Source of the DNA: Tianweitania populi
GTDB lineage: Bacteria; Pseudomonadota; Alphaproteobacteria; Rhizobiales; Rhizobiaceae
Length of the DNA stretch: 64,000 nucleotides
Direction: 5' to 3'
Assembly: GCF_014652875.1 (NCBI RefSeq)
Contig: NZ_BMZQ01000002.1
Coordinates: 496,001-560,000 of the forward strand
Position 1 is the first letter of the stretch; each line of letters begins with the position of its first letter. Below are positions 43,637 to 53,593 of this stretch, piece after piece. The notes below the pieces were generated by a model that was not told where the DNA came from, made no database searches, and worked only from the letters and a program-made list of their open reading frames with translations. A program made the translations under genes and the position numbers.

Positions 43637-45334
43637 ATGTCACAATCCAATCCATCCCGCGACGATTTCGCCAGCCTGCTCGAAGAGTCGTTTTCTGAGA
43701 ATGCTTCTTCCGAAGGTGCCGTCGTCAAGGGCATCGTGACTGCCATTGAAAAAGACATGGCAATCATCGACGTCGGCCTGAAGGTCGAAGGTCGCGTTCC
43801 GCTGAAGGAATTCGGCGCCAAGGCCAAGGACGGCGAGCTCAAGGTGGGCGATACCGTCGAAGTCTATGTCGAGCGCATCGAAAACGCGCTGGGCGAAGCC
43901 ATGCTGTCGCGCGACAAGGCTCGCCGCGAAGAAAGCTGGGTCCGCCTCGAAGAGAAGTTCAACGCCAGCGAGCGCGTCGAAGGCGTCATCTTCAACCAGG
44001 TCAAGGGCGGCTTCACGGTCGATCTCGACGGCGCCGTGGCGTTCCTGCCGCGCTCCCAGGTCGATATTCGCCCAATCCGCGACGTCACCCCGCTGATGCA
44101 CAACCCGCAGCCCTTCGAGATCCTGAAGATGGATCGTCGTCGCGGCAACATCGTTGTTTCACGCCGCACCGTTCTCGAAGAGAGCCGCGCCGAGCAGCGT
44201 TCCGAGATCGTCCAGAACCTCGAAGAGGGTCAGGTGGTCGAGGGTGTGGTCAAGAACATCACCGATTACGGTGCGTTCGTTGACCTGGGCGGCATCGACG
44301 GCCTGCTGCACGTTACCGACATGGCCTGGCGCCGCGTCAACCATCCGACCGAAATCCTCAACATCGGTCAGACGGTCAAGGTGCAGATCATCCGCATCAA
44401 CCAGGAAACCCACCGTATCTCGCTCGGCATGAAGCAGCTCGAGAGCGATCCGTGGTCCGACATCGGCACCAAGTTCCCGATCGGCAAGAAGATCGCCGGT
44501 ACGGTCACGAACATCACCGATTACGGTGCGTTCGTGGAGCTGGAACCAGGCATCGAAGGCCTGATCCACGTGTCGGAAATGTCCTGGACGAAGAAGAACG
44601 TCCATCCGGGCAAGATCCTGTCGACCACGCAGGCGGTCGATGTTGTCGTGCTCGAGGTCGATCCGTCCAAGCGCCGCATCTCGCTCGGTCTCAAGCAGAC
44701 CCTCGAGAACCCATGGGAAGCCTTTGCTCGCAACCATCCGGTTGGCAGCCAGGTCGAGGGCGAGGTCAAGAACAAGACCGAGTTCGGCCTGTTCATCGGT
44801 CTCGATGGCGATGTCGACGGCATGGTTCACCTGTCGGATCTCGACTGGAACCGTCCGGGCGAGCAGGTCATCGAGGAATACAACCGCGGTGAAATGGTGC
44901 AGGCTCAGGTTCTCGACGTCGATGTCGAGAAGGAGCGTATCTCGCTCGGCATCAAGCAGCTCGGCAAGGACTCCGTTGGCGAAGCCGCGACTTCGGGCGA
45001 ACTGCGCAAGAACGCTGTTGTGACCTGTGAAGTGACCGCGATCACCGATGGTGGCATCGAGGTTCGCCTTGTCGATCACGACATGGAAAGCTTCGTTCGT
45101 CGCTCCGACCTGTCGCGTGACCGTGACGAGCAGCGCCCTGAGCGTTTCTCGGTTGGCCAGAAGGTCGACGCTCGCGTCATCGCCTTCGACAAGAAGACCC
45201 GTCGCCTGCAGGTTTCCATCAAGGCGCTGGAAATCGCCGAAGAGAAGGAAGCCGTCGCACAGTACGGTTCGACCGACTCGGGCGCTTCGCTCGGCGACAT
45301 CCTGGGCGCCGCCCTCAAGAACCGCGGCAACTAA
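43637..45334 (+). CDS. rpsA: 30S ribosomal protein S1
   Basis: RNA-binding ribosomal protein S1 (565 aa) with six S1 repeats spread from about residue 30 to 545. Repeats three and four are the best preserved (ITDYGAFVDLGGIDGLLHVTDMAW and ITDYGAFVELEPGIEGLIHVSEMSW share the core). ATG 43637 has a strong AGGAGATT ribosome site. The 206-bp leader after cmk suggests its own promoter, although I cannot fix one. A strong terminator follows. Confidence 0.97.
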   Translation: MSQSNPSRDDFASLLEESFSENASSEGAVVKGIVTAIEKDMAIIDVGLKVEGRVPLKEFGAKAKDGELKVGDTVEVYVERIENALGEAMLSRDKARREESWVRLEEKFNASERVEGVIFNQVKGGFTVDLDGAVAFLPRSQVDIRPIRDVTPLMHNPQPFEILKMDRRRGNIVVSRRTVLEESRAEQRSEIVQNLEEGQVVEGVVKNITDYGAFVDLGGIDGLLHVTDMAWRRVNHPTEILNIGQTVKVQIIRINQETHRISLGMKQLESDPWSDIGTKFPIGKKIAGTVTNITDYGAFVELEPGIEGLIHVSEMSWTKKNVHPGKILSTTQAVDVVVLEVDPSKRRISLGLKQTLENPWEAFARNHPVGSQVEGEVKNKTEFGLFIGLDGDVDGMVHLSDLDWNRPGEQVIEEYNRGEMVQAQVLDVDVEKERISLGIKQLGKDSVGEAATSGELRKNAVVTCEVTAITDGGIEVRLVDHDMESFVRRSDLSRDRDEQRPERFSVGQKVDARVIAFDKKTRRLQVSIKALEIAEEKEAVAQYGSTDSGASLGDILGAALKNRGN

Positions 45335-45357
45335 GCCTCAGGTTCAACGAATACGAA

Positions 45358-45389
45358 AAAACCCCGCCGGAGCGATCCGGCGGGGTTTT
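45358..45389. terminator. Bidirectional terminator between rpsA and the DoxX gene
   Basis: ACCCCGCCGGA (45361-45371) pairs perfectly with TCCGGCGGGGT (45376-45386) around GCGA. It is preceded by an A-run and followed by TTT, so it can end rpsA on the plus strand and the convergent DoxX gene on the minus strand. Confidence 0.92.
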
Positions 45390-45417
45390 GCTTTGAGCGG
45401 TAATTCAAACGGAGAGC

Positions 45418-45867
45418 TTAGAACTCGCGGCCGATCTTTGCGTCCACCGAATGGCGGTTGCCGCCGCGGATAACGAAGAAGAGCGTGATGGCAGCCCAGA
45501 GGATCGACTTTTCCGCACCGGAGAAGCCCTGCGCCTGCAGGATCCAGTGGAAGTACACCGTGACCAGCAGGATGAAGGTGGTGACCGCCGCTGCCGGACG
45601 CGTCAGCAGGCCGATCATCAGCAGAAGCCCACCGCCGAACTCGCCGAGCGCAAGCATCAGTGCCCAGAAGGTAGGCGGATAGAAGCCGATCGATTCGACC
45701 ATACCTGCTGCACCGAACGGGTTCATGATTTTCGGGAAACCGTGGATGACGAGGAAACCGCCGGCGATGACGCGCAGCAGCGTTTCGGCGCCTTCATACG
45801 CGGAAGCATAGAGCCCGCCGAGTGCGGGAATGATCAAGCGGCGGTTCGGGTTGATGGGTTGGACCAT
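45418..45867 (-). CDS. DoxX family membrane protein
   Basis: A 149-aa four-helix membrane protein of the DoxX/DoxD-like family. Characteristic features are the first helix with RVIAGGFLVIHGFPKIMNPFG, then ALMLALGEFGGGLLLMIGLLTRPAA, and the last helix ending near FFVIRGGNRHSVD. Start MVQPINP was chosen; an ATG 14 codons upstream has no ribosome site. Family members are linked to redox or thiol chemistry, but none can be assigned here. Confidence 0.87.
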   Translation of the reverse strand: MVQPINPNRRLIIPALGGLYASAYEGAETLLRVIAGGFLVIHGFPKIMNPFGAAGMVESIGFYPPTFWALMLALGEFGGGLLLMIGLLTRPAAAVTTFILLVTVYFHWILQAQGFSGAEKSILWAAITLFFVIRGGNRHSVDAKIGREF

Positions 45868-46147
45868 AAGGGGAGGACTCCGATCAGGTTTCAGAACAAT
45901 GGCTGGCATGAAGTCAAAGGGCGTGCCAGCGTCAAGTCGCTCCGGCCTTGAAACACTGTTCGCAAATCAAGAAGCACGACTTGGTGATCGCCCCCTTGAT
46001 GATCCTGATGACGTGCCCAGCCGGATCATCATCTGTCGTCCTGCCGATGCATTTTGGCGCCGAACGCGGCAAAGCGCATCTTTGCCTTGCTCGCTAAAGC
46101 GAATATATCGCTTCCAACAAACAGGCATCCGCGCCGGAGACCCGATC

Positions 46148-47125
46148 ATGACGACCATCAAGGCAAGCCCGAAGCTCGTAACCGTGTTCGGAGGCTCAGG
46201 CTTTGTCGGGCGCCATATCGTGCGTGCGTTGGCCAAGCGCGGTTATCAGGTGCGCGTGGCTTGCCGCCGTCCGGAACTCGCCAACCATACGCAGCCGATG
46301 GGTACGATCGGCCAGATCCAGCCGATCCAGGCCAATCTGCGCTATCGCTGGTCGGTGGACCGAGCGGTGGAAGGCGCAGACTATGTGGTCAATGCGGTCG
46401 GCATCCTGTTCGAAAGCGGTCGGCAGAGCTTCAACACGGTGCAGGATTTCGGCGCGCGCTCGGTGGCGGAAGCTGCCCGCGCGGCCGGTGCACCTCTGAC
46501 GCATATTTCCGCGATCGGCGCCAATGACGGCTCCGAGTCGATTTATGCTCGCAGCAAGGCGCGCGGCGAACAGGCCGTTCTGGAGACATCCCCGGACGCC
46601 GTGATCCTGCGGCCCTCGATTGTTTTCGGGCCGGAAGACAGCTTCTTCAACCGGTTCGCCGACATGGCGCGCTACTCCCCCATGCTTCCGCTGCTTGGCG
46701 GCGGCAAGACGCGGCTGCAGCCGGTCTATGTCGGCGATGTCGCCGAAGCCGCTGCTATGTCGGTGGATGGGCGGGTTGCTGGCGGCCGCGTTTACGAACT
46801 CGGCGGGCCTGAAGTTCTGACCTTCCGTGAGTGCATGGAGCACATGCTGGATGTGGTGGATCGCCGCCGCCCGCTCGTGTCGGTGCCTTGGCCGATTGCC
46901 AAGCTGCAAGGCGCGATCCTCGGCATGCTGCCGGGCCACCTGCTCACCAGCGATCAGGTCACATTGCTGAAGTCCGACAATGTCGTTTCGGAAGAAGCAA
47001 TCAGGGATGGCCGGACGCTGAGCGGTCTCGGCATTACGCCCGAAACCGTGGACGCTATCCTGCCGAGCTATCTATGGCGCTACCGCGTCGCCGGCCAATA
47101 CACCCGCGTCGGCCGCCACGCCTGA
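46148..47125 (+). CDS. NDUFA9-like NAD(P)-binding protein (complex I-associated)
   Basis: Atypical SDR (325 aa) of the complex I NDUFA9 subunit family. The nucleotide-binding VTVFGGSGFVGRHIVRAL is at about 11-28, followed by the VVNAVGIL strand near 81, YARSKARGEQAVL near 133 and VILRPSIVFGPEDSFFNRFA near 153. In mitochondria the homologue is an accessory complex I subunit; the bacterial role is less certain. It is divergent from DoxX across 280 bp, in which I see no definite promoter. Confidence 0.9.
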   Translation: MTTIKASPKLVTVFGGSGFVGRHIVRALAKRGYQVRVACRRPELANHTQPMGTIGQIQPIQANLRYRWSVDRAVEGADYVVNAVGILFESGRQSFNTVQDFGARSVAEAARAAGAPLTHISAIGANDGSESIYARSKARGEQAVLETSPDAVILRPSIVFGPEDSFFNRFADMARYSPMLPLLGGGKTRLQPVYVGDVAEAAAMSVDGRVAGGRVYELGGPEVLTFRECMEHMLDVVDRRRPLVSVPWPIAKLQGAILGMLPGHLLTSDQVTLLKSDNVVSEEAIRDGRTLSGLGITPETVDAILPSYLWRYRVAGQYTRVGRHA

Positions 47126-47147
47126 TTTGACGAAGCCTTTCGCCTTC

Positions 47148-47954
47148 TCACCGCATGGCCAGAAGGCCAATGAGGCCGAGCGTTCCTACGACAATGCGCC
47201 ACCAGCCAAAGATGGCGTAGCCGCGCTTCGATACGAAATCGAGCAGCGACCGCACCACCAGCACCGCCACGATAAAGGCGGTGATGAAGCCGGCGCCGAT
47301 GATCGGCAGATCCGCCGCGCTTAGCACATTCCAGTTCTTGATGAGGTCGAGCGTGAAGGCGCCGGCCATTGTCGGCATGGCCAGGAAGAACGAGAACTCC
47401 GCTGCCGAACGCTTGCTGGCGCCCATCAGCAAGGCGCCGACGATGGTCGAACCGGATCTCGACGTGCCGGGGATCATCGCCAGGCACTGGAACAGGCCGA
47501 TTTTGAAGCAAAGCGACAGCGGATAATCGATGAGGTCCTTGTAGACCGGCGTTTCCGCGCGGCGATCCACCCACAACAGGACGATGCCGCCAAGGATGAG
47601 CGCAATGCAGATCGTCACGGGGGCTTCAAACAGCACGGCCTTGATGAAGCCATGCGCCAGCGCGCCGATCACGGCTGCGGGCAAAAAGGCGACGAGAACG
47701 CCAAGCACGAAGCGCTGCGTTGCTCGAGAGCGTGGCAGATGCACGATCAGGTCCTTCAGCCGCGTGAAATACACGGTCAGGATTGCCAGGATCGCGCCGA
47801 GCTGAATCAGCACTTCAAAGGACTTGCCGGTCGATTCGAAGCCCAGGAAGTGACCGACCAGCAGGAGGTGGCCGGTTGACGACACCGGCAGAAATTCGGT
47901 CAGACCTTCCAATGCGCCGAGAAGAAGCGCTTCAACGATTGTCTGGTCTGCCAT
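47148..47954 (-). CDS. uppP: Undecaprenyl-diphosphatase UppP (BacA)
   Basis: Membrane phosphatase that recycles undecaprenyl diphosphate for peptidoglycan synthesis and gives low-level bacitracin resistance (268 aa, eight helices). The two active-site regions are [22 protein letters not shown] near residue 10 and [19 protein letters not shown] near 160, with the catalytic Glu, Ser and Arg. ATG 47954 has AAGG upstream. It is convergent with the NDUFA9-like gene. Confidence 0.95.
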   Translation of the reverse strand: MADQTIVEALLLGALEGLTEFLPVSSTGHLLLVGHFLGFESTGKSFEVLIQLGAILAILTVYFTRLKDLIVHLPRSRATQRFVLGVLVAFLPAAVIGALAHGFIKAVLFEAPVTICIALILGGIVLLWVDRRAETPVYKDLIDYPLSLCFKIGLFQCLAMIPGTSRSGSTIVGALLMGASKRSAAEFSFFLAMPTMAGAFTLDLIKNWNVLSAADLPIIGAGFITAFIVAVLVVRSLLDFVSKRGYAIFGWWRIVVGTLGLIGLLAMR

Positions 47955-48158
47955 GAACTTACCTTCGGAGCGGTGGGGGTGCGGCGGAGCCGGCACCATT
48001 GCGCATGAACCTTGTCCGAGTCATGACCCAACGCAGCGCTTGCTTGTCAGGACCGCGATCTGCTCCTATAGGACCAGCCTTGACCGCGACTTCGTATAAT
48101 GCCGCGGCCTGTAGCGGCACAGCCGGCTGATTGCCAGCCTCTCAGTTCAGAAGCGGAT

Positions 48159-48851
48159 ATGCTGACCCTTTTCCATCACCCCATGTCCGCAGCCAGCCGG
48201 TTCATTCGCCTCATCTTCGGAGAATATGGCGAGGAGATCGCGCTGATCGAGGAACGGCCTTGGGCCCGGCGCAAGGAATTCCTATCGCTCAACCCGGCGG
48301 GCTCCATTCCCGTTCTGCTGGCAGAGGGCGATGTGCCGATCGTCGGTGGCACCGTCATTTCGGAGTACATCGACGAAACGCGCGGCGTGCTGAAGCGCGA
48401 ACGGCGCTTGTTCGCCGACACATCCGTCGAGCGGGCGGAAATCCGCCGACTGGTGGACTGGTATCTTGGCAAGACCGAAAACGAAGTCACGCGCCACCTC
48501 GTGCGCGAACGGGTTTACAAGCCGCTGATGCCGGCTGGCGAAGGCGGTGGTTCGCCGGATTCGGCCGTAATCCGCACGGCGCGCTCCAACCTCAAGCAAC
48601 ATCTGAAATATACGAACTGGTTGGCCGGCACGCGCAACTGGCTGGCGGGCGACCGGATCACCTATGCCGACATGGCGGGTGCGGCCGCGCTTTCGACGCT
48701 GGATTATCTCGGCGAGATCAACTGGAGCGAATATCCGGCCGCCAAGGACTGGTACACGCGCATGAAATCGCGCCCCGCCTTCCGCTCGGTTCTGGCCGAC
48801 CGCGTGCGTGGCGTTTCGCCTGTGTCGCATTACGCGGATCTGGATTTCTGA
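48159..48851 (+). CDS. Glutathione S-transferase family protein
   Basis: A 230-aa GST with an N-terminal thioredoxin-like domain (residues 1-78: [29 protein letters not shown], and [11 protein letters not shown], where the usual ESxxI reads as Thr-Val-Ile) and an all-helical C-terminal domain. A perfect TATAAT lies at 48095-48100, but I find no convincing -35. queG starts 2 nt after its stop. Confidence 0.9.
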   Translation: MLTLFHHPMSAASRFIRLIFGEYGEEIALIEERPWARRKEFLSLNPAGSIPVLLAEGDVPIVGGTVISEYIDETRGVLKRERRLFADTSVERAEIRRLVDWYLGKTENEVTRHLVRERVYKPLMPAGEGGGSPDSAVIRTARSNLKQHLKYTNWLAGTRNWLAGDRITYADMAGAAALSTLDYLGEINWSEYPAAKDWYTRMKSRPAFRSVLADRVRGVSPVSHYADLDF

Positions 48852-48852
48852 G

Positions 48853-50019
48853 ATGATGCCGGCTTCCGGGAGGGCAGCGCGGTTGCGGGCTTTCCTCGAA
48901 GTCGAGGCGAGAGCGGTCGGGTTCGATGCCGTCGGCATCACCCTACCGGATGCCATCCCCAGCGCGCCTGAGCGGCTGCAGATCTTCCTGGGCGATGGCT
49001 GTCATGGCTCCATGGACTGGATGGAAACGCGTTCCGACGAACGCGCTGATCCTCAGACCCTTTGGGGAGAAGTGCGCTCCGTGATCATGCTCGGCATGAA
49101 TTACGGTCCCGACAGCGATCCGCGCAGCGTTCATGCCCGGAAGGATCGCGCGGCCATCTCGGTTTACGCGCAGAACCGTGATTATCATGATGTCGTCAAA
49201 GGCAAGCTGAAGACGCTTGCCGGCAAGTTTGCATCTCGCGCAGGCGCCGACGTGAAGGTGTTCGTCGATACAGCACCGGTGATGGAAAAGCCGCTGGCAG
49301 AACAGGCCGGGCTGGGATGGCAGGGCAAGCATACCAATCTGGTCAGCCGCCACTTCGGCTCCTGGCTGTTCCTCGGCTCGATCTTCACCACCGCCGAACT
49401 CGAGCCGGACGATGCGGTGATCGATCATTGCGGCCGCTGCAATGCCTGTCAGACCGCCTGCCCGACCAACGCGTTTCCGGCTCCTTATCGGCTCGATGCA
49501 CGCCGCTGCATCTCCTACCTGACGATCGAGAACAAGGGCCCAATCCCGCAGGAATTTCGGACCGCGATCGGCAACCGTATCTATGGCTGCGACGATTGCC
49601 TCGCCGCTTGTCCTTGGAACAAGTTCGCAAGAGTTGCGGCCGAAGCGAAGTTCGCCGCGCGGGATGATCTGCGTGCGCCGAAGCTGGCCGATCTGCTCGC
49701 GCTTGATGATGGGGCGTTCCGAACGCTGTTTAGTGGATCGCCGGTGAAACGGATCGGGCGCGATCGCTTCCTGCGCAACGTCCTGATCGCGGCAGGCAAT
49801 TCCGGCGACGCTGTGTTGATCCCGCCATGTGAAGCGCTCCTTGCCGATCCGAACCCGCTTGTGCGCGGTGCCGCCGTGTGGGCGCTATCCCGGTTGATGC
49901 CGCGCGCTGTGTTTGTTCGTCTCAGCGAGCGTCATGCGGATGAGGCCGACTCGGGTGTGCTCGAGGAATGGCAAACTGCCTTACCGGTATTTGAGGAAGC
50001 ATACCCATGCGCGTTTTGA
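48853..50019 (+). CDS. queG: Epoxyqueuosine reductase QueG
   Basis: Cobalamin and iron-sulfur enzyme that reduces epoxyqueuosine to queuosine in tRNA (388 aa). Two 4Fe-4S ferredoxin motifs are visible, [16 protein letters not shown] near residue 196 and [14 protein letters not shown] near 248; N-terminal segments such as [15 protein letters not shown] and [12 protein letters not shown] are family hallmarks. A HEAT-like C-terminal part follows. It begins right after the GST gene and overlaps the next gene by 13 nt. Confidence 0.95.
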   Translation: MMPASGRAARLRAFLEVEARAVGFDAVGITLPDAIPSAPERLQIFLGDGCHGSMDWMETRSDERADPQTLWGEVRSVIMLGMNYGPDSDPRSVHARKDRAAISVYAQNRDYHDVVKGKLKTLAGKFASRAGADVKVFVDTAPVMEKPLAEQAGLGWQGKHTNLVSRHFGSWLFLGSIFTTAELEPDDAVIDHCGRCNACQTACPTNAFPAPYRLDARRCISYLTIENKGPIPQEFRTAIGNRIYGCDDCLAACPWNKFARVAAEAKFAARDDLRAPKLADLLALDDGAFRTLFSGSPVKRIGRDRFLRNVLIAAGNSGDAVLIPPCEALLADPNPLVRGAAVWALSRLMPRAVFVRLSERHADEADSGVLEEWQTALPVFEEAYPCAF

Positions 50020-50882
50020 TCTTCGGCGCCGGCTTTTCCGGCCGCGCGATAGGGCGTCGCTTTGCGCAAGCCGGTATCCCCGTTGCAGGCACGACGCGCT
50101 CGCCAGACAAGTTCGCGCATCTGGAGCGCGCGGGCATCCGGCCCTTCCAGTTCGATGGATCGATTTCCGCTGAACTCGCCGCTGAACTGAAGCAGGTCAC
50201 ACATCTCATCCTCTCCGCCGCGCCCGATGCTTCAGGCGATCCCGTACTGAACGCCGCCGCCGGTCTGCTGCATGGTCACACACCGGCGCTCGAATGGATT
50301 GGCTATCTTTCCACCGTCGGCGTTTATGGTGACCGAGGCGGCGGCTGGGTCGTGGAAGAGGATGCAAAGGACCCGACCTCCACGCGTGGACGCCAGCGCG
50401 TTGCTGCTGAACAAGCCTGGACGGATTTCGGTGACGAGCGCGGTGTACCGGTGGCGCTGCTCAGGCTGGCCGGCATCTATGGTCCGGGCCGCAACACCTT
50501 CCTCAACCTCGAACAAGGAAAGGCCAAGCGCGTCATCAAGCCGGGTCAGGTCTTCAACCGCATCCACGTCGAGGATATTGCCGGTGCAACGGAGCTGCTG
50601 GCGCGCGAAAAGATCGGCGGGGCCTTCAACATCGCCGATGACGAGCCGGGGCCGCCGCAGGATGTCGTTGCCTTAGCCGCTGATCTCATGGGGATGGCGC
50701 CGCCGCCGGAAACCCCGTTCGACGAAGCCGACATGTCGCCGATGGCGCGCAGTTTTTACGGCGACAACAAGCGCGTTTCCAACGCCAAGCTGCGTCACGC
50801 CGGATACACGTTCCGCTACCCAAACTACCGCATGGCGCTCCAAGCGATGATGCAGGCCGGCAACTGGCGCGACGCTGGGTAA
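50007..50882 (+). CDS. NAD-dependent epimerase-like SDR (YeeZ type)
   Basis: An extended/atypical SDR of 291 aa resembling YeeZ. The N-terminal Rossmann loop is [17 protein letters not shown], then [19 protein letters not shown] near 105 and [14 protein letters not shown] near 153. It overlaps queG by 13 nt, so it is co-translated. The conserved Tyr/Lys active-site pair is not obvious ([11 protein letters not shown] in that region), so it may be a sugar-nucleotide-like fold with another job. Confidence 0.87.
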   Translation: MRVLIFGAGFSGRAIGRRFAQAGIPVAGTTRSPDKFAHLERAGIRPFQFDGSISAELAAELKQVTHLILSAAPDASGDPVLNAAAGLLHGHTPALEWIGYLSTVGVYGDRGGGWVVEEDAKDPTSTRGRQRVAAEQAWTDFGDERGVPVALLRLAGIYGPGRNTFLNLEQGKAKRVIKPGQVFNRIHVEDIAGATELLAREKIGGAFNIADDEPGPPQDVVALAADLMGMAPPPETPFDEADMSPMARSFYGDNKRVSNAKLRHAGYTFRYPNYRMALQAMMQAGNWRDAG

Positions 50883-50996
50883 GCCACATCCCGCGACACG
50901 ACTCGGTACCGGATGCACGCTGTTAAGCTCCGGTTAACCTTGACGGCGGAAGGATCAGCGCCAAAGCCGGCCAAAAGCGCCGTTGGAGATCACCCG

Positions 50997-52022
50997 ATGC
51001 GCACACCCTCCCGATGGCTCCGCGCGGTCTTTGCCTGCGCCACCCTGCTCGCGCTTGTCCCCGCCATTCCGCAGGTCAACGCCGCCGAGCCGCTCGCAAA
51101 GGACCTGTTCGGTTCCAAGTCCCTGCCCGCTGTAATGCCAGCGAAGTCCTACGGCTTTTATTCCAAAGGCTGCTTCGGCGGCGGCATCGCCATGGCGGTG
51201 GATGGTCCGCATTGGCAGGCCATGCGCTTGTCGCGCAATCGCCGCTGGGGCCATCCGCAACTTATCAAGACGCTTGAAAAGCTTTCTGATGATGGTGCGG
51301 AGAAGGATGGATGGAACGGCCTGATGCTGGGCGACATTTCGCAACCCCGCGGCGGGCCGATGTTGTCGGGACACGCTTCTCACCAGGTCGGCCTTGATGC
51401 CGACATCTGGTTCACGCCGATGCCGAAGCGGCGCTTGTCTGGGCCGGAGCGCGAAAGCTTCGAGCCGAAATCCATGATCAAGGACGGCGGTCTGACGGTC
51501 GACGATCGGCTTTGGACGCCAGCGCATGCTGCGATCCTCAAACGCGCCGCCGGCTATCCTGAAGTCGAGCGCATCTTCGTGCATCCCGGCATCAAGAAGA
51601 AGCTCTGCGACACAGTGAAGGGCGACCGATCCTGGCTGAACAAGGTGCGGCCATTCTGGGGACACGACTATCATTTCCACGTGCGCATCGGCTGCCCGCC
51701 CGGCTCTGTCGGCTGCAAGGCTCAGGAGTCCACCGGCACCGGCGACGGCTGCGACAAGTCGCTGGCCTGGTGGTTCACCGAAGAACCCTGGCGTAAACCT
51801 ACCGGCCCGCAAGCACCCCGCGCCCGCGATGTCATGACCATGAAGGCGCTGCCTAAGGAATGCCGCATGGTGCTGGAAGCGCCATCGCCGCAGTCCGAAG
51901 CTTCGGTAACGGTCGGCGGCGGCAGCAATCGCGTGGCCGATGTCATCCCGACCGCTTCACCGGTTGAGCCGGAACTGCCGAACGCCATTCCGGTGCCGTC
52001 TCCCCGCCCATCCGGACAATAA
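50997..52022 (+). CDS. mepA: Penicillin-insensitive murein endopeptidase MepA
   Basis: Periplasmic LAS-type metallopeptidase cleaving cross-links between peptidoglycan peptides (341 aa). A signal peptide (residues 1-31, ending VNAA) precedes the catalytic domain; zinc ligands lie in GHASHQVGLDADIWF near residue 125 and HDYHFHVRIGCP near 222. Paired cysteines and a Pro/Ser-rich tail (PVEPELPNAIPVPSPRP) follow. ATG 50997 has TTGGAGAT seven bases upstream. Confidence 0.94.
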   Translation: MRTPSRWLRAVFACATLLALVPAIPQVNAAEPLAKDLFGSKSLPAVMPAKSYGFYSKGCFGGGIAMAVDGPHWQAMRLSRNRRWGHPQLIKTLEKLSDDGAEKDGWNGLMLGDISQPRGGPMLSGHASHQVGLDADIWFTPMPKRRLSGPERESFEPKSMIKDGGLTVDDRLWTPAHAAILKRAAGYPEVERIFVHPGIKKKLCDTVKGDRSWLNKVRPFWGHDYHFHVRIGCPPGSVGCKAQESTGTGDGCDKSLAWWFTEEPWRKPTGPQAPRARDVMTMKALPKECRMVLEAPSPQSEASVTVGGGSNRVADVIPTASPVEPELPNAIPVPSPRPSGQ

Positions 52023-52091
52023 AGAGACCGCCAAGCCTTGGCGGCGGGCGCGAACCGGATTAGGTCTCAATCGATTTAGTTCGGTCCGCCC

Positions 52092-52481
52092 ATGTCCCGC
52101 CGCATCGCCCTCATCGCGCATGATTTGAAGAAGGACGACCTCGTCGCCTTCGTTTCTGCGCATGCCGCGTTTTTCGAGACCTGCAGCCTGGTTGCCACCG
52201 GCACGACGGGCAGCCTGGTGAAGGCAGCCTGCCCGCAGCTCGATGTCACGCTTCTGAAAAGCGGGCCGCTTGGCGGAGATCAGCAGATCGGCGCGCTGAT
52301 TGCGGAAGGCGCGATCTACATCCTCATCTTCTTCGTCGATCCGCTGACGCCGATGCCGCATGATGTCGACGTGAAGGCACTAATGCGGCTCGGCATCGTT
52401 TACGACATTGCAATGGCGCTCAACCGGGCTTCCGCGGAAATGATCCTCCGCAGCGAGGAAGCCGGCTTGAATGGCGCATGA
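52092..52481 (+). CDS. mgsA: Methylglyoxal synthase
   Basis: Converts dihydroxyacetone phosphate to methylglyoxal and phosphate, bypassing lower glycolysis (129 aa). Family residues include [13 protein letters not shown] (1-17), TGTTG for phosphate, [12 protein letters not shown] with the catalytic Asp, and [18 protein letters not shown] with the conserved His. glk follows within 24 bp, so it may share a transcript with sugar phosphorylation. Confidence 0.95.
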   Translation: MSRRIALIAHDLKKDDLVAFVSAHAAFFETCSLVATGTTGSLVKAACPQLDVTLLKSGPLGGDQQIGALIAEGAIYILIFFVDPLTPMPHDVDVKALMRLGIVYDIAMALNRASAEMILRSEEAGLNGA

Positions 52482-52505
52482 CCGAGCGGATTGGATAGAA
52501 ACGAC

Positions 52506-53528
52506 ATGGCCCAGCTTTTTGAAGACACGGTGTTGAAGTTCCCGGTTCTGATCGGCGACATCGGCGGCACCAATGCGCGCTTCGCGATCCTGACCGGGCC
52601 CCATGCCGACCCCAAGGAATTCCCGATCGTGCAAACGGCGGATTTCGCCACGATCGATGATGCGATCCAGACCTCGATCCTCGACCGCACCTCGTTGCGC
52701 CCGATGTCGGCGGTGCTGGCCGTTGCAGGCCCGGTGGAAGGCGACGAAATCCGCTTGACCAACTGTCCGTGGGTTGTGCGGCCGAAGACCTTCTTCGGCG
52801 AACTCGGCTTTTCCGAACTGATCGTTCTCAACGATTTCGAGGCGCAGGCGCTTGCCGTCGTGGCCTTGGGCGAGCCGCATATGGAAAAGATCGGCGGCGG
52901 GACAGGTGAAGCGCTCGCCAGCCGTGTCGTGCTTGGGCCGGGAACCGGCCTCGGCGTCGCCGGCCTCGTGCATGCCGTTCATACCTGGATCCCCGTTCCG
53001 GGCGAAGGCGGGCACATGGATATCGGGCCGCGCACGGAGCGCGACTACGCGGTGTGGCCGCATATCGAGCAAATCGAAGGCCGTGTGTCAGGCGAACAGC
53101 TGCTCAGCGGCCGCGGTCTGGTGAACCTTTATCGCGCCATCGCCAGGACCGACGGCAAGGAAGCCGTGCTGACCACACCGGCCGAGGTCACTGCACATGC
53201 GCTGGACAAGTCCGACGCAATCGCCGTGGAAGCCGTCGAGATGTTCGTGACGGCGTTGGGCCGCACGGCCGGCGATCTGGCGCTGGTGTTCATGAGTAAG
53301 GGCGGCGTATTCTTGACCGGCGGCATTGCGCAAAAGATCATCCCGGCATTGAAAACCGGCGCTTTCCGCAGGGCGTTCGAAGACAAGGCGCCGCATAGCC
53401 ACCTTCTCAGCACCATGCCGGTTTATGTGATTACCCATCCGCTGGCCGCGCTCGCCGGTCTGGCCGCCTTTGCCCGCACGCCCGCTTTGTTTGGCGTCGA
53501 AACGCATGGCCGCAGCTGGAGCGCGTGA
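52506..53528 (+). CDS. glk: Glucokinase
   Basis: ATP-dependent glucose kinase of the bacterial Glk family (340 aa). The ATP-phosphate site is [15 protein letters not shown] near residue 15, the glucose-binding segment LNDFEAQAL near 115, and [12 protein letters not shown] near 144; [11 protein letters not shown] near 166 is also typical. ATG 52506 is preferred over the TTG five codons upstream. An ABC exporter gene follows 65 bp later, a neighbourhood common in this bacterial group. Confidence 0.94.
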   Translation: MAQLFEDTVLKFPVLIGDIGGTNARFAILTGPHADPKEFPIVQTADFATIDDAIQTSILDRTSLRPMSAVLAVAGPVEGDEIRLTNCPWVVRPKTFFGELGFSELIVLNDFEAQALAVVALGEPHMEKIGGGTGEALASRVVLGPGTGLGVAGLVHAVHTWIPVPGEGGHMDIGPRTERDYAVWPHIEQIEGRVSGEQLLSGRGLVNLYRAIARTDGKEAVLTTPAEVTAHALDKSDAIAVEAVEMFVTALGRTAGDLALVFMSKGGVFLTGGIAQKIIPALKTGAFRRAFEDKAPHSHLLSTMPVYVITHPLAALAGLAAFARTPALFGVETHGRSWSA

Positions 53529-53593
53529 CATCGCGCGTCAGCTTGGGGCAACCATCCGCGATTCGCCGATAGAAATGTGGCCGCGATGCCTTT

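Noticed and set aside
48095-48100. Perfect TATAAT as a promoter for the GST gene
   Set aside because: The only -35-like TTGACC is 9 bp away, far too close, and nothing suitable lies 16-18 bp upstream; it is mentioned in the GST entry only.
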